This document shows positions 1 through 9,442 of a stretch of 64,000 nucleotides of DNA, in pieces; positions within the stretch are counted from its first letter, which is position 1, and each line of letters begins with the position of its first letter. The DNA lies in assembly GCA_963824395.1 (NCBI GenBank), contig CAWGPF010000001.1, positions 1,860,001-1,924,000 of the forward strand, written 5' to 3'. Both the position numbers and the translations under genes were made by a program. The notes under the pieces are model-generated. The model searched no databases. It was not told the origin of the DNA and was given only the letters and a program-made list of their open reading frames with translations. The stretch is from 13-2-20CM-66-19 sp963824395. GTDB lineage: Bacteria > Pseudomonadota > Gammaproteobacteria > Steroidobacterales > Steroidobacteraceae.

Positions 1-1615
1 CGGCGCTCTGGGCTTCACTCAGCCAGCGCCGCGCGGCGGGCAGGTTCTGCGCCGCCACGGCCGCGTGCGCCTCATCCAGCAGGCGCGTCTCGAAGGCGGT
101 GCGCGCAGAGAGCGTCGCGGCACCGGCAGGCTCTGCCTGCGCGAGCTGCTCGAGGTAGTACTTAGCGCTGTCGGCGGCCGGCTCCACCAGGCGCCCCTGC
201 GCCAGGCGCTGGTTGAACAGGGCCTCGGTGTGCACGAGCTGGTCGGCCTTGGCGGCACCGCGCAGCTGCTGGGCCGCGGCGTGCACGGCATCGGTGTCGG
301 AAGGATCTGCGCCCGACTCGGCTGCGGCATTCGCCCAGCGGTCCGCGTCCGCGGCGTTGCCCGCGGTGAGCGCCTGGCGCCCCTCGGCCATGAGGCGCGT
401 GGCGACGTCGGCGCGCGCCTGCTGCACGGCCGGATCGTTCGGCGCGAGCGTGCGCGCCGACTCGATGTAGAAGTGTGCGTTCTGCTCGGCCGGCTCGAGG
501 AGGGCGCCGCTGCCGAGGGTCTCGCGGGTGCGCGTGACGAGCTCGGTGACGCGCTCGTCCACCTGTTTCAGGGCGAGCTGCTGGCGCGCCTCATCGACGA
601 GGCTGCTGTGTCCGGCGCGGCTCGCATCGTCGAGCACCGCGAGCGCCGCCCCGACGTCGCCGCCGGCGGCGGCGCGCTGTGCCTTGCCGAGCACGGCGCG
701 CTCGCGCTGCGCGGCGATCTGCGCGGTGAGGAAGGCGACGCGCGGGTGATTCGGGCTGATGGCGTGCGCGGCGTCAGCCAGCTGCAGCGCGGCGTCGAGG
801 TGATGCTCGTTCAGCTGCGCCTCGGCATCGGTGACCAGGCGGTCGATCACCTGCTCAAGACCCGCCACGGCGCGCGGGTCGCGGGCATTGCGGTGCAGGG
901 CCTCGCCGTAGAGCGCGGCGGCGTTGGCCTTAGGCGGGGCCACCAGCTGATCCGCGGCGAGCGCCTTGTCGGCGCGTGCCAGGAGGTCCTCGAGCGCGGC
1001 GTCATCCCCGACTGCCGCGGCGGCACCGGAGGGCGGAGCGGACCCACTGCCACTGCGCAGCGCCAGCCAGGTGAGTGGGGCGGCCACCGCCAGCACCACG
1101 GCGGCGATCAGTCCCCACTGTGCACGCCGCGGCCGTGGCGGCGGTGGCGTGGCGCGGGCATCCTTCATCCCTTCCGCGTGGCGCCGCCAGGCGGCCTCGA
1201 CGAACAGGCGCACGCGCTGCTCGGAGACCGGCTTGTGCAGGAAGCGGTGCACCGAGCCGTCGGTGATCTGGGCTGCCAGCTGCCCCTGCTCATCGGACGT
1301 GCCGGCGACGATCAGGACCAGGTCCGGGAACTGGGCATGCAGGCGCGTCGTGAGCTTCTCGATCGCCGTTGCGACCGCGGCGGAATCAAGTACCGCAACG
1401 CCGGCGTGCTGGCTCATGAGCGCGGCGCTGAAGTCGATCTCGGAGCCCGCGACCCGCACCGCGTGCCCGGGCTCTGAAACCTTCTTCAGCGTGGCGAGGA
1501 ACTTGGCATCCTGCGTGAGCGCCATGAGGGGTTCGGCGCCGAGCGCATAAGTGCCGGGCGCGCTGCCTCGCGGCACCGCCACTGTCGAGGGCTGCGCTTG
1601 GGGATTAGTGGCCAC
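1..1615 (-). CDS. Pseudo-receiver / transmembrane / repeat protein (C-terminus off window)
   Basis: The frame is open from a GTG at 1615 to the window edge, giving 538 visible residues. Residues about 30-148 look like a response-regulator receiver: an Asp follows a hydrophobic strand (VAVLD, ~75) and a conserved Lys-Pro pair sits in FLHKPVSEQ (~126), but the N-terminal acidic pair is not evident. A proline/arginine stretch and one membrane helix follow (~167-186). The rest is alpha-helical TPR-like sequence with three imperfect copies of a motif of the form L-V/L-x-P-x3-N/S-A-x2-Y, near 224, 372 and 476. I infer a membrane-anchored protein with a cytoplasmic receiver-like head and a periplasmic repeat region. 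Proteins of this layout can end in a TonB-type domain, but that part is outside the window. No strong Shine-Dalgarno supports the GTG; an in-frame ATG near codon 31 is the alternative. Confidence 0.6.
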   Translation of the reverse strand, partial: MATNPQAQPSTVAVPRGSAPGTYALGAEPLMALTQDAKFLATLKKVSEPGHAVRVAGSEIDFSAALMSQHAGVAVLDSAAVATAIEKLTTRLHAQFPDLVLIVAGTSDEQGQLAAQITDGSVHRFLHKPVSEQRVRLFVEAAWRRHAEGMKDARATPPPPRPRRAQWGLIAAVVLAVAAPLTWLALRSGSGSAPPSGAAAAVGDDAALEDLLARADKALAADQLVAPPKANAAALYGEALHRNARDPRAVAGLEQVIDRLVTDAEAQLNEHHLDAALQLADAAHAISPNHPRVAFLTAQIAAQRERAVLGKAQRAAAGGDVGAALAVLDDASRAGHSSLVDEARQQLALKQVDERVTELVTRTRETLGSGALLEPAEQNAHFYIESARTLAPNDPAVQQARADVATRLMAEGRQALTAGNAADADRWANAAAESGADPSDTDAVHAAAQQLRGAAKADQLVHTEALFNQRLAQGRLVEPAADSAKYYLEQLAQAEPAGAATLSARTAFETRLLDEAHAAVAAQNLPAARRWLSEAQSA

Positions 1616-1876
1616 GCTTACATTACAGTGCTGGAAAACCCGCCCGTCGGGCCGCATTGCCCGCCCGCTCTTGCCACGATGACGCAACGGGGCCGGACTG
1701 TCGCTAACCGGCGAGGGATTCTGTGAAACGGGTCATTTCCCGCAGCGGGCCCGCAACAGCAGCCGCCGCGGCTGCCGTGAAATGGCCTGCAAATGCCCTA
1801 AAAAAGGGCCGGCGCGCCCGCGGCGATGTGACAAATTCCGCACCCGCGGGGCGGCAGCGGCAAGGCGCTGCGGACG

Positions 1877-2605
1877 TTAGTCCCGGGGCAGCAGGAAGCG
1901 CGAGCCGTTGTACGAGAGGACCACGCCCTCGGGCGTGATGCTCTCCACGCGCACCCCATCGGGGAGCGGATCCCCTTCGTGCACCTTCTTCATGTTGATC
2001 ATCGCGAAGCGCTCCTCGGGACGCGCGGCGTACACATGCAGGTCGAGCCGCAGCGGCGGCACGTGCGTGCCGGGAGTGGCGGCCCAGTCCTGGTAGAGCG
2101 GCACGCCGTCGGCGGTGCCGCGGCGCACGTGGGTGCTCAAGCTCGCCGCCGCCGGGATGGCGGGCGCATCGGCTGCCGGGGCGAGATCCTCGGCGCTCTG
2201 TCCCTCCGCGGTGCCGGTCGCCGCGGCAGGCGGGACCGCAGCCGGCGCGGCGGCGGGCGTCGGGAGTGCCGTGGTTTGCGGCGCGGCGCTAACGGGCGGC
2301 GGCGCAGCCGCGGCGGGCGTTACGGCCTGCGGAACGGGCGCGGGGGCGAGCGCCGCGGGCGGCAGTGCTGACGCCGTGGCGGGGCCGGGGGCGCTTGCGA
2401 GCGCCGTTTCGGCATGGGCCGCGGGCCGGCGCAGCAGCACCCAGGCGACGATGATGAGATTGACCGCGAGCAGCAAAGCGATCGCCAGCGCCCACAGCGG
2501 CAGCCGCGAGCGCGGCGGCGCCACTTTGACCTCGAACAGCGCCGGCCCGCTCTGGCGCTGGCGGTCACTCTCGGATTTCTTCAGAGCATCGAGGATGAAC
2601 GACAT
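1877..2605 (-). CDS. gspB: General secretion pathway protein GspB
   Basis: This 242-residue protein begins MSFILDALKKSESDRQR, the typical GspB/ExeB N-terminus. One membrane helix lies at ~37-59, then a long Ala/Pro-rich periplasmic linker, then a folded C-terminal GspB domain (~165-242). In Aeromonas, ExeB works with ExeA to place or assemble the type II secretion secretin in the outer membrane. The gene starts 3 bp after gspA stops, so the two are almost certainly co-transcribed. No other type II secretion gene lies within the window. The family call rests on the N-terminal motif, the C-terminal domain and the gspA partner. Confidence 0.9.
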   Translation of the reverse strand: MSFILDALKKSESDRQRQSGPALFEVKVAPPRSRLPLWALAIALLLAVNLIIVAWVLLRRPAAHAETALASAPGPATASALPPAALAPAPVPQAVTPAAAAPPPVSAAPQTTALPTPAAAPAAVPPAAATGTAEGQSAEDLAPAADAPAIPAAASLSTHVRRGTADGVPLYQDWAATPGTHVPPLRLDLHVYAARPEERFAMINMKKVHEGDPLPDGVRVESITPEGVVLSYNGSRFLLPRD

Positions 2606-2608
2606 CGG

Positions 2609-4267
2609 TCACCCGCCGTGATGACTGTCAATGGCCGAAAGCAACGGCGTACCCGGCTGCGCCACGGCGCCGGCGAGGGCGATCTGGGTCTGTACCCCCG
2701 CGATGCCATCGACCGAGAGCTGGTGCTGGCGCTGGAACTCGCGCACCTGCGCCGTGAGATCCGCATCGAACACATCACTCACCGGCGCCGCCGAGTTGAT
2801 GCCCTGCAGGTGCTGCAGGCTCGAGCGCAGCCAGCGCACCGGAGCGCCGCGCATGCCGGCCGACAGGGGTGTTACGGGTGAGTTCGCCGGCCGCCAGAGC
2901 ATCACGAAGTCTCCCAGCCAGTAGCGTGACAGCTCCCCGAGTCCGACGGTGTGCGTGCCCCCCAGTTCGAGCGTCGCCGCATCATCGCCGAGCGCGGTCA
3001 GCACGACCTGGTGGCTCGCGCCGTTCGGTTCGGTCAGGAGCAGGATCGCCGGGTGATTGTACAGGCGCAGCTGCCCGAAAGAGCCGCGCTCGGCGACGCA
3101 CTCCAGGCCCTGGGACTGGGCCTGGCTGCACGGGTCCGTGGTGCTCGTCTGGTATTTTGCGCCCCACAGGCCAAAGAGCTTGCCGAAGGCGCTGTCCGGG
3201 TCGGTCTCGGCGTTGTGCTGCGCGAGCAGTTCGGCAAGATGCGGCGTGGCGGTGGCTGCGGTCACGGGTGCCGCCACCGCGGGCGTGGCGACCTTGGGTG
3301 CGCCCGCGACGCTCGCGGCGGCATTTGCGGCGTGCGCGAGCTGCGGCTCGGCGCGCGACTTCCAGGGTTCGAGGTTCCACAGCGCCAGGAGGACCGCGCT
3401 GATGAGAAGCGTCACGCCCGCGGCGATCGCCCACGGCAGCCAGTGCGGGGTGAAGCGCCGGCCGAACACCTCGGAGGCGGCATGGCGCACCAGCGGCGTC
3501 GTGACACGGTGGCGGTCCAGCGAGTAGGCACCGAGGAGCGCGCGGTCACAGAAGACGTTGATGACGCGCGGCACACCCTGGGAGAGGCGGAACACCTCGC
3601 TCAGGGCCTGCGGGCTGAAGATGTCGGTGGTCGCGCCCGCCACGCGCAGACGGTGGCGCACGTAGGCGGTGGTCTCCTCGCGCGACAGCGGGTTCAGGTG
3701 ATAGCGGCCGGTGATGCGCTGCGCCAGCTGGCGCAGCTCGTAGCCGGCGAGCAGCTCACGCAGCTCCGGCTGCCCGATGAGGATGATCTGCAGCAGCTTC
3801 TGGGTGTTGGTCTCGAGGTTGGTGAGCAGGCGCACCTGCTCGAGTACCTCGGGGGAGAGGTTCTGCGCCTCGTCCACCACCAGCACCACGCGGTGCCCGG
3901 CCGCATGCGCGCGCAGCAGGTAGTGGCTGAGGATGTCGACCAGGTCCTTCAGGCTGCCGAGGGCGGAGTCGGGCACGCCGATGCCGAGCTCCTCGCAGAT
4001 GGTGAGCAGGAACTCGGGCGCCGTCATCTTCGGGTTCAGGATCAGGGCGATCTCGGCGTTCTTGGGCGTCTGCGCCAGGAGCGAGCGCACGATGGTCGTC
4101 TTGCCGGTGCCGACCTCCCCGGTCAGCTGCACGAAGCCGCCGGCCTCGTTGATGCCGTACAGCAAGTGCGCCAGGGCCTCCGCGTGGCGCTCGCTCAGGT
4201 AGAGGTAGCGCGGATCGGGGGTGATCGCGAACGGTTTCTCGTTGAGGCCGAAGAACGTCAGGTACAT
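2609..4267 (-). CDS. gspA: GspA/ExeA-type AAA ATPase with peptidoglycan-binding domain
   Basis: This 552-residue protein starts MYLTFFGLNEKPF, the standard ExeA opening. Walker A (GEVGTGKT) is at 50-57 and Walker B (VVLVVDEAQ) at 127-135. One membrane helix is at ~277-297, followed by an Ala-rich periplasmic region and a C-terminal peptidoglycan-binding type 1 domain (~485-540). The family couples ATP hydrolysis in the cytoplasm to peptidoglycan binding in the periplasm, which in Aeromonas is needed to insert the type II secretin. It sits between dinB (11 bp upstream) and gspB (3 bp downstream) in one leftward run. Length and domain order match the family. Confidence 0.93.
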   Translation of the reverse strand: MYLTFFGLNEKPFAITPDPRYLYLSERHAEALAHLLYGINEAGGFVQLTGEVGTGKTTIVRSLLAQTPKNAEIALILNPKMTAPEFLLTICEELGIGVPDSALGSLKDLVDILSHYLLRAHAAGHRVVLVVDEAQNLSPEVLEQVRLLTNLETNTQKLLQIILIGQPELRELLAGYELRQLAQRITGRYHLNPLSREETTAYVRHRLRVAGATTDIFSPQALSEVFRLSQGVPRVINVFCDRALLGAYSLDRHRVTTPLVRHAASEVFGRRFTPHWLPWAIAAGVTLLISAVLLALWNLEPWKSRAEPQLAHAANAAASVAGAPKVATPAVAAPVTAATATPHLAELLAQHNAETDPDSAFGKLFGLWGAKYQTSTTDPCSQAQSQGLECVAERGSFGQLRLYNHPAILLLTEPNGASHQVVLTALGDDAATLELGGTHTVGLGELSRYWLGDFVMLWRPANSPVTPLSAGMRGAPVRWLRSSLQHLQGINSAAPVSDVFDADLTAQVREFQRQHQLSVDGIAGVQTQIALAGAVAQPGTPLLSAIDSHHGG

Positions 4268-4278
4268 GAGAGGGGATG

Positions 4279-5439
4279 CTACTCGATGGTGTTGCCGCGC
4301 CGCAGGGCCCGGCTGCCGAAACGCGCCCGGGCCGCATCCAGGGTGGCGTCGACGCGGCTCTGCGGCCGCGCCTCTTCGAACAGGCCGAGCTGCGCGGCCG
4401 GGGTCAGCTCTGTGAGGACCACGCCGAGCAGCCGAAGTTTCGCACCCGGGTTACCGGCCAGCCACCGCGTGAGAAGTTCCGCGGCGACCCCGGCGATGGC
4501 GCGGCCCTCGCAGCTCGGGGGTGCGATGGCGCGCTGGCGGGTGAAAGTCGTGAAGTCCCCACGGCGGATCTTCACCCCGACGCAGCCGGCCATGAGAGCA
4601 CGCGCGCGCAGCCGCGTCGCCGCCAGGTCCGCCAGGCGTGCCAGCTGGCGCTGCAGGAGCGCCGCATCGCCCGAGTCGGTCTCGAAGGTGTCCTCGGCGC
4701 TGAGGGATTTTTCCTCGAGGTCCGGCTGCACCGGGCGTTCATCCACGCCGGCGGCGCGCTCGCGCATCCAGCCCGAGTAGCGCCCGAACAGCGGCCACAG
4801 GAGCGCATCCGGGGCACCTCGCAGCGCCCCCAGGGTCGCGATGCCGGCCGCCTCGACCCGGGCGCCGGTCTTGCGCCCGAGGCCGGGGAGCTTGCGCACC
4901 GAGAGCGGGTCGAGCGTCTGCTGCAGCGTTTCGGCCGTGACCACGGTGAGCCCGTCGGGTTTGTGAAGATCAGAGGCGATCTTGGCGACGAGCTTGTTGG
5001 GCGCCACGCCCACGGATGCGGTGAGTCCGGTGAGCGCCCGGATGCGCTGCTTGATGCGCTGCGCGATCGTCACCGGGTCCCCGAGCAGCGCCTGGCTCGC
5101 CGTCACGTCCAGGAACGCCTCATCGAGGGACAGCCCCTGCACGAGCGGCGTGACCTCGCGGAACACGCCGAACACGCAGCGTGAGACCTCCTGGTAGCGC
5201 TGCATGCGCGGACGCACGCATACCGCCTGCGGGCACAGAGCCAGCGCCTGGCGCATCGGCATCGCCGAGTGCACCCCAAAGGCACGCACCTCGTAGCTGG
5301 CCGCGGCAACGACGCCGCGGCCGCCGTCCCAGCCGACGATGACCGGCTTGCCCCTCAGCTGGGGGTCATCGTGCATCTCCACGGAGGCGTAGAACGCATC
5401 CATGTCGACGTGCAGGACCGCGCGGCTGAGGGCACTCAC
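4279..5439 (-). CDS. dinB: DNA polymerase IV (Y family)
   Basis: This 386-residue Y-family polymerase carries the catalytic motif DMDAFYASVE near residue 12 and SLDEAFLD near residue 104. A helix-hairpin-helix segment (KLPGLGRKTGARV) and a C-terminal little-finger domain follow. It performs translesion synthesis, and in many bacteria it is induced by the SOS response. The start is a GTG at 5439. I see no convincing LexA box just upstream, where the DUF4399 gene ends 11 bp away, so any SOS control would act from further up this leftward gene run. The last residues lack an obvious beta-clamp-binding motif, though I did not examine this exhaustively. Confidence 0.95.
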   Translation of the reverse strand: MSALSRAVLHVDMDAFYASVEMHDDPQLRGKPVIVGWDGGRGVVAAASYEVRAFGVHSAMPMRQALALCPQAVCVRPRMQRYQEVSRCVFGVFREVTPLVQGLSLDEAFLDVTASQALLGDPVTIAQRIKQRIRALTGLTASVGVAPNKLVAKIASDLHKPDGLTVVTAETLQQTLDPLSVRKLPGLGRKTGARVEAAGIATLGALRGAPDALLWPLFGRYSGWMRERAAGVDERPVQPDLEEKSLSAEDTFETDSGDAALLQRQLARLADLAATRLRARALMAGCVGVKIRRGDFTTFTRQRAIAPPSCEGRAIAGVAAELLTRWLAGNPGAKLRLLGVVLTELTPAAQLGLFEEARPQSRVDATLDAARARFGSRALRRGNTIE

Positions 5440-5450
5440 GGTGGGCGCTG

Positions 5451-5873
5451 TTACTTCAGGACCGTGATGGTGATCTTCTTCGACAGCAGCGGCGGGCTGT
5501 GCGGGATATGGTTCTGGTCCGCGAACAGCAGCTGCAGGGTGTGCTTGCCGGGCGTGAGCGTGAGGCTGGTCTCGGTCTGGCCCTTGCCGAAGTGCACGAT
5601 CTTGTCGGTGGCCGGGAGCGGCGCCGCAAGGTCAGCCGGTGCCGCGGTGTCGATCAGCAGGTGATGGTGGCCGGTGTTGTCGAACTTGACCCCGGCCGGG
5701 GCGATCCCCATGCCCTTGAGGCCGAACTGCACGAGCACCGGGGAGTGCACGTGCGCGCCGTCCTTGGGTGCGATGAGGTAGACCTCGGCGCCCGCGGGCG
5801 AGGGGGTGCGCTCCTGCGCGAATGCGGCGGTGGCGCTGATGCACAGCGCAGTGATGATCATGAGGACACGCAT
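5451..5873 (-). CDS. DUF4399 family exported protein
   Basis: This 140-residue protein has a cleavable signal peptide (hydrophobic residues 3-16, AFA cleavage region). The mature part contains the DUF4399 pattern: VYLIAPKDGAHVHSPV, then GHHHLLID and HTLQLLFADQNH. The histidine-rich motifs and the final beta-rich segment are typical of this periplasmic family, whose function is not established. Some members sit near copper or rod-shape genes, but nothing here suggests such a role. It lies 13 bp after the DUF3667 gene and 11 bp before dinB, inside one leftward run. Confidence 0.82.
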   Translation of the reverse strand: MRVLMIITALCISATAAFAQERTPSPAGAEVYLIAPKDGAHVHSPVLVQFGLKGMGIAPAGVKFDNTGHHHLLIDTAAPADLAAPLPATDKIVHFGKGQTETSLTLTPGKHTLQLLFADQNHIPHSPPLLSKKITITVLK

Positions 5874-5886
5874 CGGAATCTCCTTA

Positions 5887-6873
5887 TCAGAGGGTGGCAG
5901 CGCTGTAGAGGCTGGTGGCTACGAGCATCAGTATTCCGAACCCCAGGTAGAACGACGCCAGGACGATGAGCTTGCCCGCGGTGAGCGCTCGCCCCTGGCC
6001 GTAGGTGACGCGCATGGAACGGAACACGTACCACAGGAAGTACACTCCCAGCGCGAAGTTCACCACCCCGGGGAGCCCCCGCACCAGCAGCCCGGCGGTC
6101 CAGGCCAGCATGATGGCCAGGAACACGAAGGCATGATTGTGCACCAGCAGCAGCAGGTGCTCGACGTAATAGCGCCGCGGGCGCCAGTAGAGAAGCATCA
6201 TGATGCCGGCGATCGCGGGCAGGAACACGAACATCGCCCGCGGCACGTTGTGCAGAAAGATCTCGGTAAGGTGCCGGCCGTTATCCTCGATGGTCTTGTG
6301 GCAGGTACTGAGCATCAGCGGCGCGATCGTGGCCGCCCCGGGGCCGTCGTAGCTCACGTCCTGGCACATGCGCGCGGCGCGCTGCTCGGGGGTTTCGCTG
6401 CTGCCCGCCGGCGCGAGCGGGGTTACGGCCACGGCACCGGCGCGATAGACCGTGTGCCCGGGGTTGGCCGGATCCTCGCCAAGCTTCAGCACCGTGAACT
6501 TCGGTTGCGTGGCGGCGGCAAACAGGAAGAAGGCGAGCGAGAGCACCAGGTACAGCCGCACCGGCGGCAGGTAGCGCGCCCGCCGGCCGGCGAGGAACTC
6601 CCGGGTGAGGTGCCCGGGCTGGAACAGCAGCGCTGCGAGCGTACGCCACAGGCGCGAGTCCGCGTGCGTGAGGTCCTCGGCCGCCAGTTGCGAGAAGTGC
6701 CACAGCGAGTGCACCGGCGGATCGAGGCGCTGTCCGCAGGCGCCGCAGTAGCGCTGGCTGACCTCGTTGCCGCAGTTCTCGCAGCGCTGCGCCGCCGCTG
6801 CGCCCATCGGCACGAGCCCCTCCGGGGCGGGCTCCGCGGCGGCCTGCCCTGCGAGCGGCGCCGGGTGGCTCAT
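5887..6873 (-). CDS. DUF3667 membrane protein with N-terminal zinc ribbon
   Basis: This 328-residue protein has a short Ala/Pro-rich start, then a CxxC..CxxC zinc-ribbon-like motif (CENCGNEV, then YCGACGQRL, ~33-51). A segment with FQPGHLTREFLAGRRARYLPP follows, the hallmark of DUF3667, and then several membrane helices (~122-137, ~205-225, ~237-262, ~300-325). Function is unknown. The ATG overlaps the fadE stop codon (ATGA), which implies translational coupling. The zinc ribbon is probably cytoplasmic ahead of the first helix. Confidence 0.8.
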   Translation of the reverse strand: MSHPAPLAGQAAAEPAPEGLVPMGAAAAQRCENCGNEVSQRYCGACGQRLDPPVHSLWHFSQLAAEDLTHADSRLWRTLAALLFQPGHLTREFLAGRRARYLPPVRLYLVLSLAFFLFAAATQPKFTVLKLGEDPANPGHTVYRAGAVAVTPLAPAGSSETPEQRAARMCQDVSYDGPGAATIAPLMLSTCHKTIEDNGRHLTEIFLHNVPRAMFVFLPAIAGIMMLLYWRPRRYYVEHLLLLVHNHAFVFLAIMLAWTAGLLVRGLPGVVNFALGVYFLWYVFRSMRVTYGQGRALTAGKLIVLASFYLGFGILMLVATSLYSAATL

Positions 6874-9398
6874 GCCACGTGCGCGCTGGAGCGCAGCGCC
6901 GGCTGCGCGGCGAGCGTGCCGAGCGCATCCGGCGCGAAGTCATCCACATGGATGAGGTCCATCACCTTGCGGTCGTAGTCGCGCAGCGCCGCCGCCTCGG
7001 TCTCGGAGATGAGCCCGAGGCTGAGCGCCTGGGCGATGCGGCCCGGCAGGTCGAGCGCGGTGACGCGGCCGGTCTTGACGCCTTCGATGCGGATGCGCTT
7101 CTCGAGCGGTTCCAGCTGCACCGCGAGCAGCAGGGCTTCCTGCAGCAGGCCGAGCGCATTGGTCGGCTCGAGCGTGCGGTAGGTGTAGTCCCCGAGGCGC
7201 TCGCGCGCCGTGCTCGGCGTCGTCACGAGCGCTGCCACCTTGCGCCCCAGGCGATCGCTCGGGGCGGAGTAGATGCGGCCACGCGGGAAGATGAGCACGC
7301 GCATGACGCCGGAGAGGAAGGCATTGGGGAAGTTGCGCAGGAAGCCGTGCAGCTGCTCCTGGGCGTCGTAGAGGAGGTTGCGGCAGGCCCACTCGAGAAT
7401 CGGCAGGTCCTCCTCCTGGCGGCCCTGATTCTCGTGGTGCTTGAGCACCATCGAGGCCAGATACATGCACGAGAGTACGTCGCCTAAGCGCGCCGAGAGG
7501 TTCTCCTTCTTCTTCAGATAGCCTCCGAGGGTGAGCATCGCCACGTCGACGGCAAAGGCGAAGGACGCCGAGAAGCGCACCACGTGCTGGTAGTAGCGCG
7601 CGGTTGAGCCCTTGACCGGGGCGCGCGTGAAGCGCGCATGCGTGAGCGCCATGATGAAGGAGCGCACCGCGTTGGAGAGCGTGAAGCCGACGTGCGCGAA
7701 CAGCGCGCGGTCGAACTCATCCACCCCCTTGACCCGGTCGGGGTTCTTGGCGGCGGTCATCTCCTTCAGCACGAACGGATGGCAGCGGATTGCCCCCTGG
7801 CCGAAGATGATGAGGTTGCGCGTCAAGAGATTCGCGCCCTCGACCGTGATCGCCACCGGCACCACCTGGTAGCCGCGGCCGAGGTAGTTGTGCGGCCCCA
7901 AGCAGATGCCCTTGCCGCCGTGCACGTCCATGGCGTCGTTCGCCACCTGCCGCCCCATCTCGGTGGCGTGGTACTTGAGGATGCCCGAGGGGACCGACGG
8001 GCGCTCGCCGCCGTCGATGGCGCCGGCGGTCACCGAGCGCGCCGCGTCGATGGTGTAGGTGAGGCCCACCATGCGCGCGATGACACTCTCGACGCCCTCG
8101 AAGCGCCCGACCGGGGTGTTGAACTGCTGGCGGATGCGGGCGTAGGCGCCGGTGGTCCACACGGCCGCCTTGGCGCCCCCGGTGGCATTGGAGGGCAGCG
8201 AGATGCAGCGCCCGACCGAGAGCTGCTCGACCAGCATGCGCCAGCCGGTGCCGGCCATCTTGGCGCCACCGATGATGCAGTCGAGCGGCACGAACACGTC
8301 CTTGCCCTGCAGGGGCCCGTTCTGGAACGGGATGTTGAGGGGGAAGTGGCGCCGCCCGATGCTGACCCCGGGCGTGTGGCGCGGAATGAGCGCGCAGGTG
8401 ATGCCGATGTCGGCCTTGTCGCCCAACAGCTTGTCCGGGTCGAACATGCGGAACGCGAGCCCGATGACGGTGGCCACCGGGGCGAGCGTGATGTAGCGCT
8501 TGTCGAAATTGAGCTTAAGTCCCAGCACCTCGCGCCCCTGGTAGGTGCCGCGGCACACGATGCCGGTGTCGGGGATGGAGCCGGCATCCGAGCCCGCGCG
8601 CGGCCCGGTGAGGGCGAAGCAGGGCACTTCCTCGCCGCGCGCCAGGCGCGGCAGGTAGTAGTTCTTCTGCTCTTCGGTGCCGTAGTGATTGAGGAGTTCG
8701 CCGGGCCCGAGGGAGTTGGGCACCGCGACGGTGGAGGAGCAGGTGGCGCTGCGGCTGGCGATCTTGGCGAGCACGCACGAGTGGGCGTAGGCGGAGAACT
8801 CAAGTCCGCCGTACTTCTTCGGGATGATCATCGCGAAAAAGCCGCGCGTCTTCAGGTACTCCCACACCTGCGGCGGCATGTCGCCGCGCTCGTGGGTGAT
8901 GTTCCAGTCATCGAGCATGCGGCACAGCTCCTCGCAGGGGCCGGCGAGGAAGGCCTGTTCCTCGGCCGAGAGCTGCGGGGGCTTGGCGGCGAGCAGCTTC
9001 TCCCAGCGTGGCGCGCCGGTGAACAGCTCCCCGTCCCACCACACCGTGCCGGCATCGAGCGCCTCCTTCTCGGTCTGCGACATGGCGGGCAAGAGCTTCA
9101 GGTACGCCTTCATGAACGGGCGCGTGATCAGCGCCTTGCGCAGCGGGCGCACGTTGAGGAGCCACAGCACCGCCAGCAGCACCCCGAGAAAGCCCTTCCA
9201 CAGGTTGGCGGGCGCGCCGAGCGCGCTGTAGGCGGCGAACAGCACCGTGAAGGTGATCGTGAAGGTGAGGAGCGACAGGCGGCGGTAGGCGAGCACCAGC
9301 AGCGCTGCGATGAACAGCAGCGTGATGAGGCCGCCCACCTTGGTGACCGCGTAGGCGGCCGCGAGGATGAGGACCAGCGAGACGATCGCACCCAACAT
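6870..9398 (-). CDS. fadE: Acyl-CoA dehydrogenase FadE (long form)
   Basis: This 842-residue protein matches the long FadE type of E. coli (about 814 residues). It has N-terminal membrane helices (~1-60), an FAD-dependent acyl-CoA dehydrogenase core, and a C-terminal DUF1974 region. Recognisable core segments include ALTGPRAGSDAGS, KRYITLAPVA and DVHGGKGICLG. It catalyses the first oxidation of fatty-acid beta-oxidation at the inner membrane. An AGGACG Shine-Dalgarno precedes the ATG. It lies 44 bp downstream of mdh in the same direction, so read-through from mdh is possible. No FadR-like operator is evident. Confidence 0.95.
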   Translation of the reverse strand: MLGAIVSLVLILAAAYAVTKVGGLITLLFIAALLVLAYRRLSLLTFTITFTVLFAAYSALGAPANLWKGFLGVLLAVLWLLNVRPLRKALITRPFMKAYLKLLPAMSQTEKEALDAGTVWWDGELFTGAPRWEKLLAAKPPQLSAEEQAFLAGPCEELCRMLDDWNITHERGDMPPQVWEYLKTRGFFAMIIPKKYGGLEFSAYAHSCVLAKIASRSATCSSTVAVPNSLGPGELLNHYGTEEQKNYYLPRLARGEEVPCFALTGPRAGSDAGSIPDTGIVCRGTYQGREVLGLKLNFDKRYITLAPVATVIGLAFRMFDPDKLLGDKADIGITCALIPRHTPGVSIGRRHFPLNIPFQNGPLQGKDVFVPLDCIIGGAKMAGTGWRMLVEQLSVGRCISLPSNATGGAKAAVWTTGAYARIRQQFNTPVGRFEGVESVIARMVGLTYTIDAARSVTAGAIDGGERPSVPSGILKYHATEMGRQVANDAMDVHGGKGICLGPHNYLGRGYQVVPVAITVEGANLLTRNLIIFGQGAIRCHPFVLKEMTAAKNPDRVKGVDEFDRALFAHVGFTLSNAVRSFIMALTHARFTRAPVKGSTARYYQHVVRFSASFAFAVDVAMLTLGGYLKKKENLSARLGDVLSCMYLASMVLKHHENQGRQEEDLPILEWACRNLLYDAQEQLHGFLRNFPNAFLSGVMRVLIFPRGRIYSAPSDRLGRKVAALVTTPSTARERLGDYTYRTLEPTNALGLLQEALLLAVQLEPLEKRIRIEGVKTGRVTALDLPGRIAQALSLGLISETEAAALRDYDRKVMDLIHVDDFAPDALGTLAAQPALRSSAHVA

Positions 9399-9442
9399 TC
9401 AGAACGTCCTTTCGCGAAGCGCCGCGCGGCGCACGGCAGATC

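Noticed and set aside
65..1477. Long rightward open frame (470 codons)
   Set aside because: It is antisense to the leftward receiver/membrane/repeat gene and is Arg/Gly/Leu-rich without any motif, as expected in high-G+C shadows.
1616..1876. Possible small gene between gspB and the receiver-like gene
   Set aside because: The 71-codon rightward frame there is Ala/Arg-rich, lacks a ribosome site and runs into gspB antisense.
2951..4780. 609-codon rightward frame across gspA and dinB
   Set aside because: It spans the antisense of two well-identified genes and has no domain.
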